64,000 bases of DNA from Gammaproteobacteria bacterium (GTDB lineage: Bacteria; Pseudomonadota; Gammaproteobacteria; Steroidobacterales; GCA-2729495): NCBI GenBank assembly GCA_030746435.1, contig JASLMV010000009.1, positions 1-64,000 of the forward strand, read 5' to 3'. The notes under the pieces were generated by a model. It searched no databases and had not been told where the DNA came from. It saw only the letters and a program-made list of their open reading frames with translations. Below, one piece after another: positions 26,151-35,540 of the stretch. Within the stretch, counting starts at the first letter, position 1, and each line of letters opens with the position of its first letter. The position numbers and the translations under genes are program-made.

Positions 26151-27860
26151 ATGCGATTGTCCAACCTGCCCCTGACCACCTTCAAGGAAGTCCCGGCCGA
26201 CGCCGAGATCGCCAGTCATCAATTGATGCTGCGCGCCGGCCTGATTAGGCAGCTGGCATCGGGCCTGTTTACCTGGATGCCGATAGGCCTGCGTGCGCTG
26301 CGCAAGGTAGAACAGATTGTACGCGAGGAAATGGATCGTACCGGCGCGGTCGAGCTCCTGATGCCGGCCGTGCAACCGGCAGAACTGTGGCAGGAAACCG
26401 GCCGCTGGGACAAATACGGGCCACTGTTGTTGCGCATGCATGACCGCAAGAATCGCGAATTCTGCTTCGGGCCTACCCACGAAGAAGTTATTACCGATAT
26501 CGCGCGGCAGGAACTAAAAAGCTACAAGCAACTACCGGTTAACTATTACCAGATTCAGACCAAGTTCCGTGACGAACTGCGGCCACGTTTCGGGCTGATG
26601 CGAGCACGTGAGTTCGTCATGAAAGACGCCTATTCCTTTCACCTCGACCAGGACTCGCTCGATGAGACCTATACACTGATGGCGGAAGCCTACCGGGCGA
26701 TCTTCGACCGTCTGGGTCTGCCCTGTAAATTGGTCGACGCGGACAGCGGCGCCATCGGGGGCTCCCGGTCGTGTGAATTCCATGTGCTGGCCGATTCAGG
26801 CGAAGACGCCATCGCGTATGTCGACGGTGAAGACTTCGCTATGAATGTCGAACTCGCGCCGGCCGGCATTCCGGACGAGGAGCGCGCAGATCCGACGCAG
26901 GACATGCAGAAAGTTGCGACACCGGACAGCCGCAGCATCGACCAGGTCTGCGAACGGCTGGCAATAGTGCCAAGCCAGGCCGTCAAAACCTTGCTCGTGG
27001 AAGGCGATAAGGACGAACTGATTGCGCTCGTACTGCGCGGCGATCACTCACTGAATACTGTCAAGACCGAAAAACTCGCTGGCGTACGGCAACCTTTAAC
27101 GCTGGCAGGTGCCGAACAAATCGAATCGGCGCTCGGCGCAGAGCCCGGTTTCGTTGGCCCGGTCGGCACAAAAATACGTGTCATCGCCGATCACAGTGCC
27201 GCAGCAGCTGCCAACTTCGTTTGCGGCGCCAACGAAAACGGCTACCACCTCACAGGCGCGAACTGGGGCCGGGACCTTCCCGAACCCGAGCAAGCAGATC
27301 TGCGCAACGTGGTGGCTGGCGACCACAGTCCCGCAGGCGGGGTCATATCGATTGCCCGCGGTATAGAGGTCGGGCATATCTTCCAGTTGGGCGATACCTA
27401 CAGCAGAAGCATGAACGCCTGCGTACTCGACAAGGACGGCCGCGAGCAACCCATGCTGATGGGGTGCTATGGAATTGGCGTATCACGCATCGTTGCTGCG
27501 GCCGTCGAGCAGAACCATGACGAAAAAGGCATCCTCTGGCCCCCTGAACTGGCGCCGTTCCAGGTTGTCCTGGTCGCCCTGAATACCAAAAAATCTGCGG
27601 AAGTTCGCAGTTCTGCGGAATCACTCTATGAGAAATTGGTGCAGGCAGGTATCGAGGTGCTGTTCGATGACCGCGATGCCCGCCCGGGCGTTAAATTTGC
27701 CGATGCAGACCTGCTGGGTATCCCCTGCCAGGTTGTAGTTGGCGACCGGGGACTCAAGAATGGAATCGTCGAGTTTCGCCAAAGGTGTTCGGACGACTCC
27801 AGGGAGTTGGAGCTGGATGGCATTGTGGACTTTATTGCAACGCAGATCGGCGGCGGCTAA
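26151..27860 (+). CDS. proS: Prolyl-tRNA synthetase
   Basis: 569 residues from the ATG at 26151, matching the bacterial ProS length of about 570. The start MRLSNLPLTTFKEVPADAEI is typical. Class II motifs are present: motif 2 in FRDELRPRFGLMRAREFVMKD and motif 3 in GCYGIGVSRIVAAAVEQ. The YbaK-like editing insertion lies about residues 230-390 and the anticodon-binding domain at the C-terminus (VVLVALNTKKS). It charges tRNA-Pro. The frame is open far upstream across pssA, but homology begins only here. Confidence 0.97.
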   Translation: MRLSNLPLTTFKEVPADAEIASHQLMLRAGLIRQLASGLFTWMPIGLRALRKVEQIVREEMDRTGAVELLMPAVQPAELWQETGRWDKYGPLLLRMHDRKNREFCFGPTHEEVITDIARQELKSYKQLPVNYYQIQTKFRDELRPRFGLMRAREFVMKDAYSFHLDQDSLDETYTLMAEAYRAIFDRLGLPCKLVDADSGAIGGSRSCEFHVLADSGEDAIAYVDGEDFAMNVELAPAGIPDEERADPTQDMQKVATPDSRSIDQVCERLAIVPSQAVKTLLVEGDKDELIALVLRGDHSLNTVKTEKLAGVRQPLTLAGAEQIESALGAEPGFVGPVGTKIRVIADHSAAAAANFVCGANENGYHLTGANWGRDLPEPEQADLRNVVAGDHSPAGGVISIARGIEVGHIFQLGDTYSRSMNACVLDKDGREQPMLMGCYGIGVSRIVAAAVEQNHDEKGILWPPELAPFQVVLVALNTKKSAEVRSSAESLYEKLVQAGIEVLFDDRDARPGVKFADADLLGIPCQVVVGDRGLKNGIVEFRQRCSDDSRELELDGIVDFIATQIGGG

Positions 27861-28437
27861 CAGTCCGGATTTCGTGGCGCATATTTGCGCTGCGACTCTT
27901 TTGTATATCGTTTGCTTCCCGGCGACCGTGTCTGCAGCGGAAGTCGATCCGGCACTCCGGGAACGCCTGCAGGTCGCTATCGAGGACACCGGCAGTTTCG
28001 ATGACCGATTCACCGCGACGGTCTGGCTAACCGACATGGCCCTCCGCCTGAACAAGCGCGTACCCGATCCGCAGGAACGGGTGCAGATTCTTCAGCATGT
28101 ACACCAGGAAGCACAGCGTGCAGACCTGCCGCCCGAGCTGGTGCTGGCCGTCATCGATATAGAAAGTGCATTTGACCGCTTCGCTATTTCTGTGGCCGGC
28201 GCACGCGGCCTGATGCAGGTCATGCCATTCTGGCTCGACGAACTGAACCAACCCGAGGCGAACCTGTTCGATATTCAGACCAATCTGCGGATGGGCTGTA
28301 CCATATTGCGCTACTATCTCGACATGGAGAAAGGCGAATTGTCGCCTGCGCTCGCCCGCTACAACGGCAGCATCGGCAAGAGCTGGTACTCGCAACGGGT
28401 ACTCGGCCGGCTCAGCAACCGCTGGTTTCGACAATAG
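27817..28437 (+). CDS. Lytic transglycosylase, SLT domain
   Basis: 206 residues from the ATG at 27817, overlapping the end of proS by 44 bases; a GTG at 27874 is an alternative. A hydrophobic export segment (AATLLYIVCFPATVSA) is followed by the Slt domain: ELVLAVIDIESAFDRFAISVAGARGLMQVMPFW holds the catalytic Glu in IES and the GAxGLMQ motif, and LARYNGS is the closing motif. It should cleave peptidoglycan glycan strands to 1,6-anhydro products in the periplasm. It is small, a bare catalytic domain, as in the family found after proS in Pseudomonas-like genomes. Confidence 0.9.
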   Translation: MALWTLLQRRSAAANSPDFVAHICAATLLYIVCFPATVSAAEVDPALRERLQVAIEDTGSFDDRFTATVWLTDMALRLNKRVPDPQERVQILQHVHQEAQRADLPPELVLAVIDIESAFDRFAISVAGARGLMQVMPFWLDELNQPEANLFDIQTNLRMGCTILRYYLDMEKGELSPALARYNGSIGKSWYSQRVLGRLSNRWFRQ

Positions 28438-28439
28438 AA

Positions 28440-28715
28440 TCAGGCACACCGAAAATCCGCGGGTAACTCGGATTCGTCTGTGGGCGCTGACTCAACCTCC
28501 AGCACTTCGGCCAACCGCGGGCCTGTCTCCAGCCATTTCCCGAGCGCGTTCACCGCAGCTGCTTCGCCGGCTGCCAGCACTTCGACCCGGCCATCCGGAA
28601 GGTTCGTGGCAGAGCCGCGCAAACCGAGCCGTACCGCCTCGTCACGGGTGCTGGCACGAAAAAATACGCCCTGCACGCGGCCGGTAACCAGGAAACGCTT
28701 TGCGATCGTAGACAT
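28440..28715 (-). CDS. acyP: Acylphosphatase
   Basis: 91 residues from the ATG at 28715, the standard length. TGRVQGVFFRAST contains the catalytic Arg and the phosphate loop, and ATNLPDGRVEV the catalytic Asn and adjoining strand. It hydrolyses acyl-phosphate bonds in the cytosol. It is convergent with the transglycosylase gene with only two bases between stop codons, and divergent from the arsenate-reductase-family gene. Confidence 0.95.
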   Translation of the reverse strand: MSTIAKRFLVTGRVQGVFFRASTRDEAVRLGLRGSATNLPDGRVEVLAAGEAAAVNALGKWLETGPRLAEVLEVESAPTDESELPADFRCA

Positions 28716-28802
28716 CACATTAGTTAGCAAAATCGGCTTTCTGCCAGCCGGATGCACGGGCTAAAATCAGTAGCCCGTAAACAAAAATAAAGAACTCTTG
28801 CC

Positions 28803-29153
28803 ATGCCTGTAAAAATTTATCATAACCCCCGTTGTTCCAAGTCACGCCAGACTCTGGCGCTCCTTGAGGAACGCGGCGTCGAACCAGAGATTATCGAATA
28901 CCTGAACACACCACCGGATGCTGACACCCTGGTTAATATATGCGCTCAACTCGGGATCAGCGTACACGAGCTTATGCGCACGGGCGAGGACGAGTACCAG
29001 GCGGCGCAAGCCGAACTCGAAGGGCTCGACGAAGCTCAGCTGGCAAACTGGCTGGCGGGCAACCCCCGGGTTATCCAACGACCTATCGTCGTTACTGACA
29101 AAGGCGCACGCATCGGCCGCCCACCGGAAAGCGTGCTCGAAATTCTGGATTAG
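28803..29153 (+). CDS. arsC: ArsC/YfgD-family arsenate-reductase-like protein
   Basis: 116 residues with the glutaredoxin-type ArsC fold: IYHNPRCSKSRQTLALLEERG holds the catalytic cysteine, and NPRVIQRPIVV has the conserved Arg-Pro. In E. coli the homologue YfgD is next to hda, and here hda lies less than 1 kb away. No ars regulator or efflux gene is nearby, so a role in arsenic resistance is not supported by context; a general thiol reductase function is possible. Confidence 0.9.
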   Translation: MPVKIYHNPRCSKSRQTLALLEERGVEPEIIEYLNTPPDADTLVNICAQLGISVHELMRTGEDEYQAAQAELEGLDEAQLANWLAGNPRVIQRPIVVTDKGARIGRPPESVLEILD

Positions 29154-29225
29154 CACCTCGCTACAATGGCGGGGCTCACCACGCTGCTCTTTGCGCAGGC
29201 CCGGCCGGCACAACACCGGATAATT

Positions 29226-30002
29226 TTATTCCATATCAGTGCCGGCCCTGACGACCTCCCCTCTTGGCAGCTCTGCATGCGAACGCAGGCCCGGCTGCAT
29301 TTCCTGCTCGTCTATCCGGTCGAGAAAATACCCCAGCGGCCAGCGGTGGGCATCCAGCCCCGATTCCTCCCGGCCGGGTGCATCGCTCACGTCGGTATTA
29401 TGGGCGTGGTCCAGCGGTTCGTTTGTAGCCGGGGTTAAGGCATCGTGCGTGTAATAAGCGCTTGCAAAATCTACACACTTGCCGAAATTACGGTATCCGT
29501 AGGTGTAATCCAGCAAACCACGAATCCCCATGCCATCGATAAAGGTCGCTTCGATTCGAGCGGGTTTGGTCACGAGTGATTTGTAGGTCTCGCAGAGGGG
29601 ATCCGGAAACCTTGCGCCGGCACTGTGCACGATCAGGCGAATGTGGCGCAGGTTGGTTAATTCCGTCAGTTCCTGCCCCAACTGCCTGGCGAGTGCCCTG
29701 CCGTGCACACCAGCGCGCAGCCGGTTGTCGGACCATGGGGCCCAGACGTGGTAGACCACTTCGGTCGCGGCCGATTCGCTCAGCCCCTCACGAAAGCGCT
29801 CGGCGATTTTCAGGAGTGCTGGTTCTTCCTCGCCGCCCACGCCGTGCAGCAATATGACGGCATACTCTGTTGCCGGATCAAGTTCGAGTTCCGCGCCGAT
29901 GGCGCCCGAGGGAAACCGGGCATAAGTAACCATGGCCAGCAGTATCAGCAACAGGCTACCGATTGTGCGGATGCCCCACTTGATCATCTGCCGCTTCAGC
30001 AT
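29226..30002 (-). CDS. Membrane-anchored alpha/beta-hydrolase-like protein
   Basis: 258 residues from the ATG at 30002 (GAGGA upstream). An N-terminal hydrophobic anchor (IRTIGSLLLILLAMVTY) precedes a hydrolase core with the oxyanion strand VILLHGVGGEEEP and a nucleophile-elbow-like motif LIVHSAGA. A histidine (AHRWPLGYF) near residue 230 could complete the triad. Cysteines suggest a periplasmic domain. No specific family was recognised; a lipase or esterase is possible. It starts 10 bases after hda and may be co-transcribed with it. Confidence 0.65.
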   Translation of the reverse strand: MLKRQMIKWGIRTIGSLLLILLAMVTYARFPSGAIGAELELDPATEYAVILLHGVGGEEEPALLKIAERFREGLSESAATEVVYHVWAPWSDNRLRAGVHGRALARQLGQELTELTNLRHIRLIVHSAGARFPDPLCETYKSLVTKPARIEATFIDGMGIRGLLDYTYGYRNFGKCVDFASAYYTHDALTPATNEPLDHAHNTDVSDAPGREESGLDAHRWPLGYFLDRIDEQEMQPGLRSHAELPRGEVVRAGTDME

Positions 30003-30012
30003 CAGACCGTCC

Positions 30013-30729
30013 TCAGTCAGCTTCAATCACTGTCTTTACAAAGGGAATGGTAAGTCTTCGTTGTGCGGTCAACGCTGCGCCATCAAGCCGGTCAAGCAAA
30101 TCGAATAATGCCTTACTGCCGCGGTCGACCCGGCGCATGAGATAGCGGCCGGTATCGTCGGGTAAATCGAGTCCTCGCCAGTTTGCACGTAACTGCATGG
30201 CCGCAAGTCTGTCGGCATCGTCCATAGCTTGCAGCTTCCATGTCGGGCCCGCCGCGAGCCGCGACGCAAGGTCAGGCAGCATGAACCCGGCATCACCGGG
30301 TGGAACCGATGCGCTTACCAGCAGGCTGCCGCCGTGCTCACGCAACTCTTCGATCAGGCGAAACAAGGATCGCTCCCATTCCGTGAAACCGGCGACGCAG
30401 TCTACGTCGTCCACACACAGGAGATCGAGTGTACCCATGCCTTCCAGCAATGCCGGCCGGACCTGGCCGCTTTCCGCCAGCGGCAGCCAGGCACAGGCGC
30501 GGCCTGCCTCGCCGGCAGCCGCGACGGCTGCCTGTAACAGATGCGAACGCCCGCTGCCCTCGCTTCCCCAGATCCACACAAGCTGCGGATCCGGGTCAGT
30601 CGAAGCCCTGCGCACAACTTCGAGTATCTGCGCATTAGGCCCGGCGTGGAAAGATTCAAATACTGCAAAATCGGCCAGCTTCAGATCGAGGGCAAGTTGC
30701 CGCATGTGGTCGCGCGCGTGTTGCATCAT
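30013..30729 (-). CDS. hda: DnaA regulatory inactivator Hda
   Basis: 238 residues. The N-terminal QLALDLKL is the beta-clamp binding motif; the AAA+ core has Walker A-like WGSEGSGRSHLLQAA, Walker B LLCVDDVD, box VII-like SRLAAGPTWKL and sensor 2 RGSKALFDLLDRLD. With the clamp, Hda triggers ATP hydrolysis by DnaA to prevent re-initiation. Start overlaps the CDP-alcohol transferase stop by four bases (ATGA). Confidence 0.93.
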   Translation of the reverse strand: MMQHARDHMRQLALDLKLADFAVFESFHAGPNAQILEVVRRASTDPDPQLVWIWGSEGSGRSHLLQAAVAAAGEAGRACAWLPLAESGQVRPALLEGMGTLDLLCVDDVDCVAGFTEWERSLFRLIEELREHGGSLLVSASVPPGDAGFMLPDLASRLAAGPTWKLQAMDDADRLAAMQLRANWRGLDLPDDTGRYLMRRVDRGSKALFDLLDRLDGAALTAQRRLTIPFVKTVIEAD

Positions 30730-31292
30730 TGTTCAGTTCCCCGCACAACTGCGGCCCTCCGGTACCAGGTCAGCACGTAATCGAGCCCGCTGACCAGGCT
30801 CACCACGAACACACCGGCGCCGGCAACCGTAATACTGATCTGTGGTGGCCAGCCGTAGGTCTCCCAGGAAACGACAAAAAAAAGATAAAAAAGCGCAATG
30901 ACCGTGTTGAGCTTGCCGACATTGGACGGGATCGGTTCGAGTGGCCCGACGACGAGTTCGTAAGCGAGCGAACCTCCGACGATAACGACATCCCTCCCTA
31001 CAACGACGGCAAATAGCCACACCGGTATCAATCCGGTCCAGGTAAGCGCCCCGAAAACGGAAACGAACAGTAACTTGTCGGCCCCCGGGTCCAGTAACGC
31101 CCCTATCCGTGACGTCCAGCCATAGCGCCGCGCGAGGAAGCCATCGAGGCCGTCTGACACTCCGGCGATTACGATCAGCACCAGGGCTTCTTCGAAGTCC
31201 CCCCCCACCAGGAAGTGGACGATGGGCACAATCAGCAGGATACGGATTACGCAGATCAGGTTCGGTAAATTAGACAGCCGCAGGATTTGCAT
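30726..31292 (-). CDS. CDP-alcohol phosphatidyltransferase (PgsA-like)
   Basis: 188 residues with about five membrane helices. The signature DGLDGFLARRYGWTSRIGALLDPGADK is complete (D-G-x2-A-R-x8-G-x3-D-x3-D). The opening LSNLPNLICVIRILLIVPIVHFLV and the length fit phosphatidylglycerophosphate synthase (PgsA), but related CDP-alcohol transferases of other specificity exist and the usual uvrC neighbour is absent. It is coupled to hda. A second enzyme of the superfamily, pssA, lies 5 kb away. Confidence 0.82.
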   Translation of the reverse strand: MQILRLSNLPNLICVIRILLIVPIVHFLVGGDFEEALVLIVIAGVSDGLDGFLARRYGWTSRIGALLDPGADKLLFVSVFGALTWTGLIPVWLFAVVVGRDVVIVGGSLAYELVVGPLEPIPSNVGKLNTVIALFYLFFVVSWETYGWPPQISITVAGAGVFVVSLVSGLDYVLTWYRRAAVVRGTEQ

Positions 31293-31307
31293 AAACTGGT
31301 CAGGCCG

Positions 31308-32420
31308 TTACCGGGCCCAGGCATAGACGAGATCAGGTCTGCGACTTGCGACACTGAGGTATTTCTCCGCGGCGCTGTTACTAACTGCCCGGAGCTGCCG
31401 GCTGGCATTGAGTGTGCGGCTCAAACGGCTTGCATCGCCGCGCACCACCAGTTCGAATTCGACGCGATCGTCAGTGATGCGCGCAATGGTCGCGCTTTCG
31501 ACGATATTGAGCGAGCGAAAATAACTCCACAGCCGGCCGTATGTATCGAGGCTGTCGACATCTGTAATCAAAACGCGCAACGCGCCCGCCGAATCTGCAT
31601 AGGTGGCAAACCGTTGCGCAAAAAACTCGGCGGCGTGCGCGGGACCGCTGGCCAGGTCACCCTGCCAACTCGACTGTTCATCGCCCGCTACCAGGGTCCA
31701 GCGCACACCCTGTTGCACGGGGTCGAGGCTCCGGGTCCTGCCGATAAGAACCGCCTCGGCGCCGTAGCGTTGGGATGCGGCTACAACCGGCTGCCGGAAA
31801 TCGCCCCAGAGGTCCGAGAAGGAAACCTGCCGCAGGTCCTGCGCATCCACCAGCGGTAAAACAACGGGCAGGCCACGTTGTGCGGCGATCGTCTCGAGGT
31901 CGATACGCACCCGTTCGAGGGCGTCCGGATCCGCGGTGACCGGCGTCCGTGACCCTTCCGCAAGAATCACCCGCTGGCCGCCACCCGTGTCGACCGCCAG
32001 CCAAAGGGCTACCAGCGGCCGATCGCTGCCCCACACCGGCTGACCGGCACGGTCGAGGGCGGTGCGGATTGCCTTCGAATCGAACTCGACCCGCACTTCG
32101 GTATCGGACAGCATGCTGTAGCGCTGCACGATGCTGGCCGAATCGCTGAACAAGCTGTTGCGCGCGCCCGGGCTCGCCAGTTCGGGAAGCCCGGTTACCT
32201 TGACGAGTACCTGGCCCAGGGCTTCATCAAAGGCAATATTTAACCGGGCACCGGCCCCGGGCAGATTGCCTACAGCGCCGTACAGATCGTTAACGCGCGC
32301 TGCCTGTGCTTCGGGTATATGGCTGCCAGTCGCGGCGAGCACCACCAGACACAAAAATACCGGCAGCCTGGATGCGCCGGTGACAGAGGAATTCTTATTC
32401 TTTACTCCGCGCAGGTTCAT
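31308..32420 (-). CDS. DUF2066 exported protein
   Basis: 370 residues. An N-terminal signal peptide ([20 protein letters not shown]) precedes the DUF2066 domain: [66 protein letters not shown]. The protein is likely periplasmic. Its divergent pairing with purM is conserved in Pseudomonas and relatives, but the function is unknown. A TATAAT box lies so close to the ATG that the message may be nearly leaderless. Confidence 0.88.
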   Translation of the reverse strand: MNLRGVKNKNSSVTGASRLPVFLCLVVLAATGSHIPEAQAARVNDLYGAVGNLPGAGARLNIAFDEALGQVLVKVTGLPELASPGARNSLFSDSASIVQRYSMLSDTEVRVEFDSKAIRTALDRAGQPVWGSDRPLVALWLAVDTGGGQRVILAEGSRTPVTADPDALERVRIDLETIAAQRGLPVVLPLVDAQDLRQVSFSDLWGDFRQPVVAASQRYGAEAVLIGRTRSLDPVQQGVRWTLVAGDEQSSWQGDLASGPAHAAEFFAQRFATYADSAGALRVLITDVDSLDTYGRLWSYFRSLNIVESATIARITDDRVEFELVVRGDASRLSRTLNASRQLRAVSNSAAEKYLSVASRRPDLVYAWAR

Positions 32421-32433
32421 TTAATTTATTATA
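32421..32433 (-). promoter_or_regulatory. Candidate -10 box of the DUF2066 gene
   Basis: On the minus strand a consensus TATAAT (32433-32428) ends seven bases before the ATG at 32420, placing the predicted transcript start at or within a base or two of the start codon. No good -35 was found, so this is a single-element prediction. Confidence 0.35.
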
Positions 32434-32506
32434 CCGTTGCAACCGGCGATGCCGGAGAGAATCAGGCCCTTGCCGCAAGAGCCCGCCTCAACCGGAAAGG
32501 CGAAGC

Positions 32507-33541
32507 ATGAATCAAGCAAAATCAGCCACGTACCGTGATGCCGGTGTCGATATCGATGCCGGAAATCGCCTGATCGAGCGCATAAAACCACTCGTCAAGG
32601 CGACCCACCGGGCGGGTGTAATAGGCGGCATCGGCGGATTCGGCGGGCTGTTTGAGCTGGACAAATCAGCCTACAACGAGCCGGTACTGGTCTCGGGCAC
32701 AGACGGGGTGGGTACCAAACTCAGGCTTGCGATTGACCTGGGCAAGCACGATACCGTGGGCATCGACCTCGTTGCGATGTGCGTTAACGATGTAATCGTG
32801 CAGGGTGCCGAGCCCCTGTTTTTCCTCGATTACTACGGCTGCGGCCACCTCGACGAAGACGTCGCGGCGGATGTAATCAGCGGCATCGCGGAAGGTTGTC
32901 GGCTGGCCGGGGCCGCACTGATAGGCGGCGAGACCGCCGAGTTACCCGGCATGTATGCCGGCGACGATTATGACCTGGCGGGCTTTTGTGTCGGCGTCGT
33001 GGAAAAATCCGGGATCGTAGATGGCAGCCATATAGTGCCGGGCGATTCGATTGTCGGAATTACTTCGTCCGGGCCGCACTCCAACGGCTATTCGCTGATC
33101 CGGAAGATTCTCGCAGACACCGGTACGGACACCGGCAGCGAATGGGAAGGCTCGACACTCGGCGATGTGCTGCTGACACCGACCCGCATATACGTAAAAG
33201 CGCTGCTCGGTTTAATCAAGGCGGTGCCCGTACATGGCCTCGCACATATTACCGGCGGCGGCATTCCGGAAAACCTAGCACGCGTACTCGGTACGGATGT
33301 GGATGCGACCGTGGAGACAGGCACATGGGAACGCCCGGCAATTTTTGACTGGCTGCAGGAACAGGGAAACGTCGCCTATTCTGAAATGTTGCGCACCTTT
33401 AACTGCGGCATCGGCATGATGGCGATTGTTCCGGCCGAGCGTGCCGACGCCGCGGTAGCAGAACTTAAAGCGAGCGGTGAAACAGCTATGGTAATCGGCA
33501 CAATCACTGCCGGCAGCGGGAAGGTAAACATCGGCACATGA
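32507..33541 (+). CDS. purM: Phosphoribosylformylglycinamidine cyclo-ligase
   Basis: 344 residues, the family length. [45 protein letters not shown] and [28 protein letters not shown]-type motifs are present, with [11 protein letters not shown] and ITGGGIPEN later. It carries out the fifth step of purine synthesis, closing the imidazole ring of AIR with ATP. purN overlaps its end by four bases. Confidence 0.98.
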   Translation: MNQAKSATYRDAGVDIDAGNRLIERIKPLVKATHRAGVIGGIGGFGGLFELDKSAYNEPVLVSGTDGVGTKLRLAIDLGKHDTVGIDLVAMCVNDVIVQGAEPLFFLDYYGCGHLDEDVAADVISGIAEGCRLAGAALIGGETAELPGMYAGDDYDLAGFCVGVVEKSGIVDGSHIVPGDSIVGITSSGPHSNGYSLIRKILADTGTDTGSEWEGSTLGDVLLTPTRIYVKALLGLIKAVPVHGLAHITGGGIPENLARVLGTDVDATVETGTWERPAIFDWLQEQGNVAYSEMLRTFNCGIGMMAIVPAERADAAVAELKASGETAMVIGTITAGSGKVNIGT

Positions 33542-34206
33542 TTTCCGGCACCAAACTGCGTGTCGCGGTCCTCCTGTCCGGCAGCGGCACCAACCTGCAG
33601 GCAATCATCAACCAAGTCGAAAGCAACGAACTCGATATCGATATTGTCGGTATCGTCAGCGATAACCCGGATGCCTTCGGGCTTGAACGCGCACGCAAGG
33701 CCGGACTGGCAACGATCGTTGTCGATTACGCATTGTTTCCCAACCGCAAGGAATATGATGCCGAACTCGAAAACACCCTGGCCCGCCTCGAACCCGACCT
33801 GGTCGTTTTAGCCGGCTACATGCGGATACTGGCCACACCGGTCGTTAACGCATACGCAGGCCGGATGCTGAACATTCACCCTTCGCTGTTACCGGCCTAT
33901 CCGGGACTGGACACTTACAGGCGTGCACTGGAAGCAGGCGAAGATTGGCACGGCACGACCGTGCACTACGTCATACCGGAGCTCGATGCCGGCCCGGCTA
34001 TCCTGCAGTACAGGATCCGGATCGGCCCGGACGATACCGAAGATCAGTTGTGCGAACGCATCCAGAACGGTGAATACCGCATTTACTCGAAAGTTATAAG
34101 CTGGATTGCTGCGGGCCGGCTGCAACTAAGGGACGGGAAAGTAGTCATGGACGGCAGCCAAATTGACACGCCGTTAATCGAAGATGAGCCGCAGCAATCG
34201 GCATGA
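33538..34206 (+). CDS. purN: Phosphoribosylglycinamide formyltransferase
   Basis: 222 residues. [13 protein letters not shown] binds phosphoribosylglycinamide; the catalytic segment is [15 protein letters not shown] with the essential His, and [19 protein letters not shown] holds the second catalytic His and Asp. It transfers the formyl group from 10-formyl-tetrahydrofolate in the third step of purine synthesis. Translation is coupled to purM (ATGA), and the stop overlaps the DUF3108 gene. Confidence 0.97.
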   Translation: MISGTKLRVAVLLSGSGTNLQAIINQVESNELDIDIVGIVSDNPDAFGLERARKAGLATIVVDYALFPNRKEYDAELENTLARLEPDLVVLAGYMRILATPVVNAYAGRMLNIHPSLLPAYPGLDTYRRALEAGEDWHGTTVHYVIPELDAGPAILQYRIRIGPDDTEDQLCERIQNGEYRIYSKVISWIAAGRLQLRDGKVVMDGSQIDTPLIEDEPQQSA

Positions 34207-34928
34207 CGCGACTACATCAATCGATACTGGCAAATATCGCTTTGCTGATAATTGCGATCCCGAGCATAACATACGGTGACGCACCCGATGCCGGGAACTA
34301 CTTGCCCGGTTTCCAGGTGACCTTCGATACGCGCAACAGACTCCTCGGCGCCAAAGTAACTCTTGAGCTGAGAGCAGCCGATGTGCCAAATGAATATATT
34401 TTCACGATTGAAAAAAGGGCGCGGGGCCTTGCGAAGGCTATGAGCTCGGGCAAGGGCAGCGAATCGTCTCGCTTCGCACTAACCGGCCAGGGAATCCGGC
34501 CACTCCATTACAGAGGGGACGAGAGCGATATCCTGTTTGACTGGGATGAAGGCATCGCACAAAGCACCTACAAAGGCGACACGGCAAGCATAGCTTTGCA
34601 GCCACAATTGTTCGATCGCCTGTCGGCAGATATTTTTGTTATGCAGCGGCTGCGGTCGGGAACGGTACCCGCTGCCTTTGATATTGTGGATCGCAATAAA
34701 ATAAGGCGTTACGACCTGATTACGCTGGGCGAAGAGGAAATTGAAGTTCCCGCGGGAACATTCAGCACTGTTAAACTCATGCGCCGGCGCCAGGGATCAT
34801 CGCGTAGCACTCATGTCTGGTATGCGGTTGACGAGGATTACCTGCCCGTAAGGATCGAGCAGATCAAAAACGGTGAATCATCGGTTGCGTTGATTGCCAG
34901 CGAACTGGCAAGCATTGGGGCGCCTTAG
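34203..34928 (+). CDS. DUF3108 exported protein
   Basis: 241 residues with a signal peptide (LANIALLIIAIPSITYG). The mature domain matches DUF3108 in outline: an early strand FQVTFDTRNRLLGAKVTLELR, LHYRGDE, DIFVMQRLRSGTVPAAFDIVD, and EEEIEVPAGTFSTVKLMRRRQG with VWYAVDEDYLPVRIEQ at the end. Such proteins are probably periplasmic beta-barrel-like binding domains. Linked by a four-base overlap to purN, the order found in many gammaproteobacteria. Its stop is three bases from the convergent dcd stop. Confidence 0.85.
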   Translation: MTRLHQSILANIALLIIAIPSITYGDAPDAGNYLPGFQVTFDTRNRLLGAKVTLELRAADVPNEYIFTIEKRARGLAKAMSSGKGSESSRFALTGQGIRPLHYRGDESDILFDWDEGIAQSTYKGDTASIALQPQLFDRLSADIFVMQRLRSGTVPAAFDIVDRNKIRRYDLITLGEEEIEVPAGTFSTVKLMRRRQGSSRSTHVWYAVDEDYLPVRIEQIKNGESSVALIASELASIGAP

Positions 34929-34931
34929 GGA

Positions 34932-35498
34932 TCAGGTCTTGGGCAACGTGACCCCGGTCTGCCCCTGGTACTTGCCGCCCCGATCCGCATACGAACTCTC
35001 GCATTCTTCGTCGGATTCGAAAAACAACATCTGTGCAACGCCTTCGTTCGCGTATATCTTCGCGGGCAGCGGTGTCGTATTTGAAAACTCAAGTGTCACG
35101 TGCCCCTCCCATTCGGGTTCCAGTGGAGTTACGTTGACGATGATACCGCAACGTGCGTATGTAGATTTCCCCAGACAAATAGTCAGGACATTGCGTGGAA
35201 TCCGAAAATACTCAACCGTCCGGGCCAGGGCAAAAGAATTGGGCGGAATTATGCAGATGTCGGTCGAAAGATCCACAAAACTGTTTGCATCGAATGCCTT
35301 CGGGTCCACAACCGCCGAGTTAATATTGGTGAATACCTTGAAATCGGCGGCACAGCGCACATCGTATCCATAGCTCGATGTACCGTAAGACACAATCCGA
35401 CCCGCGCCGTTTGTGCGTACCTGGTTCGGTTCAAACGGTTCGATCATTCCATGCTCGGCTGCCATACGACGAATCCACAGATCCGACTTTATTGTCAT
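34932..35498 (-). CDS. dcd: dCTP deaminase
   Basis: 188 residues. [54 protein letters not shown] and the C-terminal YQGQTGV are the conserved Dcd blocks, including the catalytic Glu in TLEFSN. It deaminates dCTP to dUTP, feeding dTMP synthesis. Located 42 bases after apbC in the conserved apbC-dcd order. Confidence 0.96.
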   Translation of the reverse strand: MTIKSDLWIRRMAAEHGMIEPFEPNQVRTNGAGRIVSYGTSSYGYDVRCAADFKVFTNINSAVVDPKAFDANSFVDLSTDICIIPPNSFALARTVEYFRIPRNVLTICLGKSTYARCGIIVNVTPLEPEWEGHVTLEFSNTTPLPAKIYANEGVAQMLFFESDEECESSYADRGGKYQGQTGVTLPKT

Positions 35499-35540
35499 CC
35501 GCCTTCCCCCGGTTGTATATGCATTGCTGTTATCTTCGTC

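Noticed and set aside
32434-32506. Possible glycine-type riboswitch before purM
   Set aside because: GGAGAG and an AAGGC stretch are present, but the conserved core spacing and pairing of the glycine aptamer could not be traced and the region is shorter than an aptamer with expression platform.
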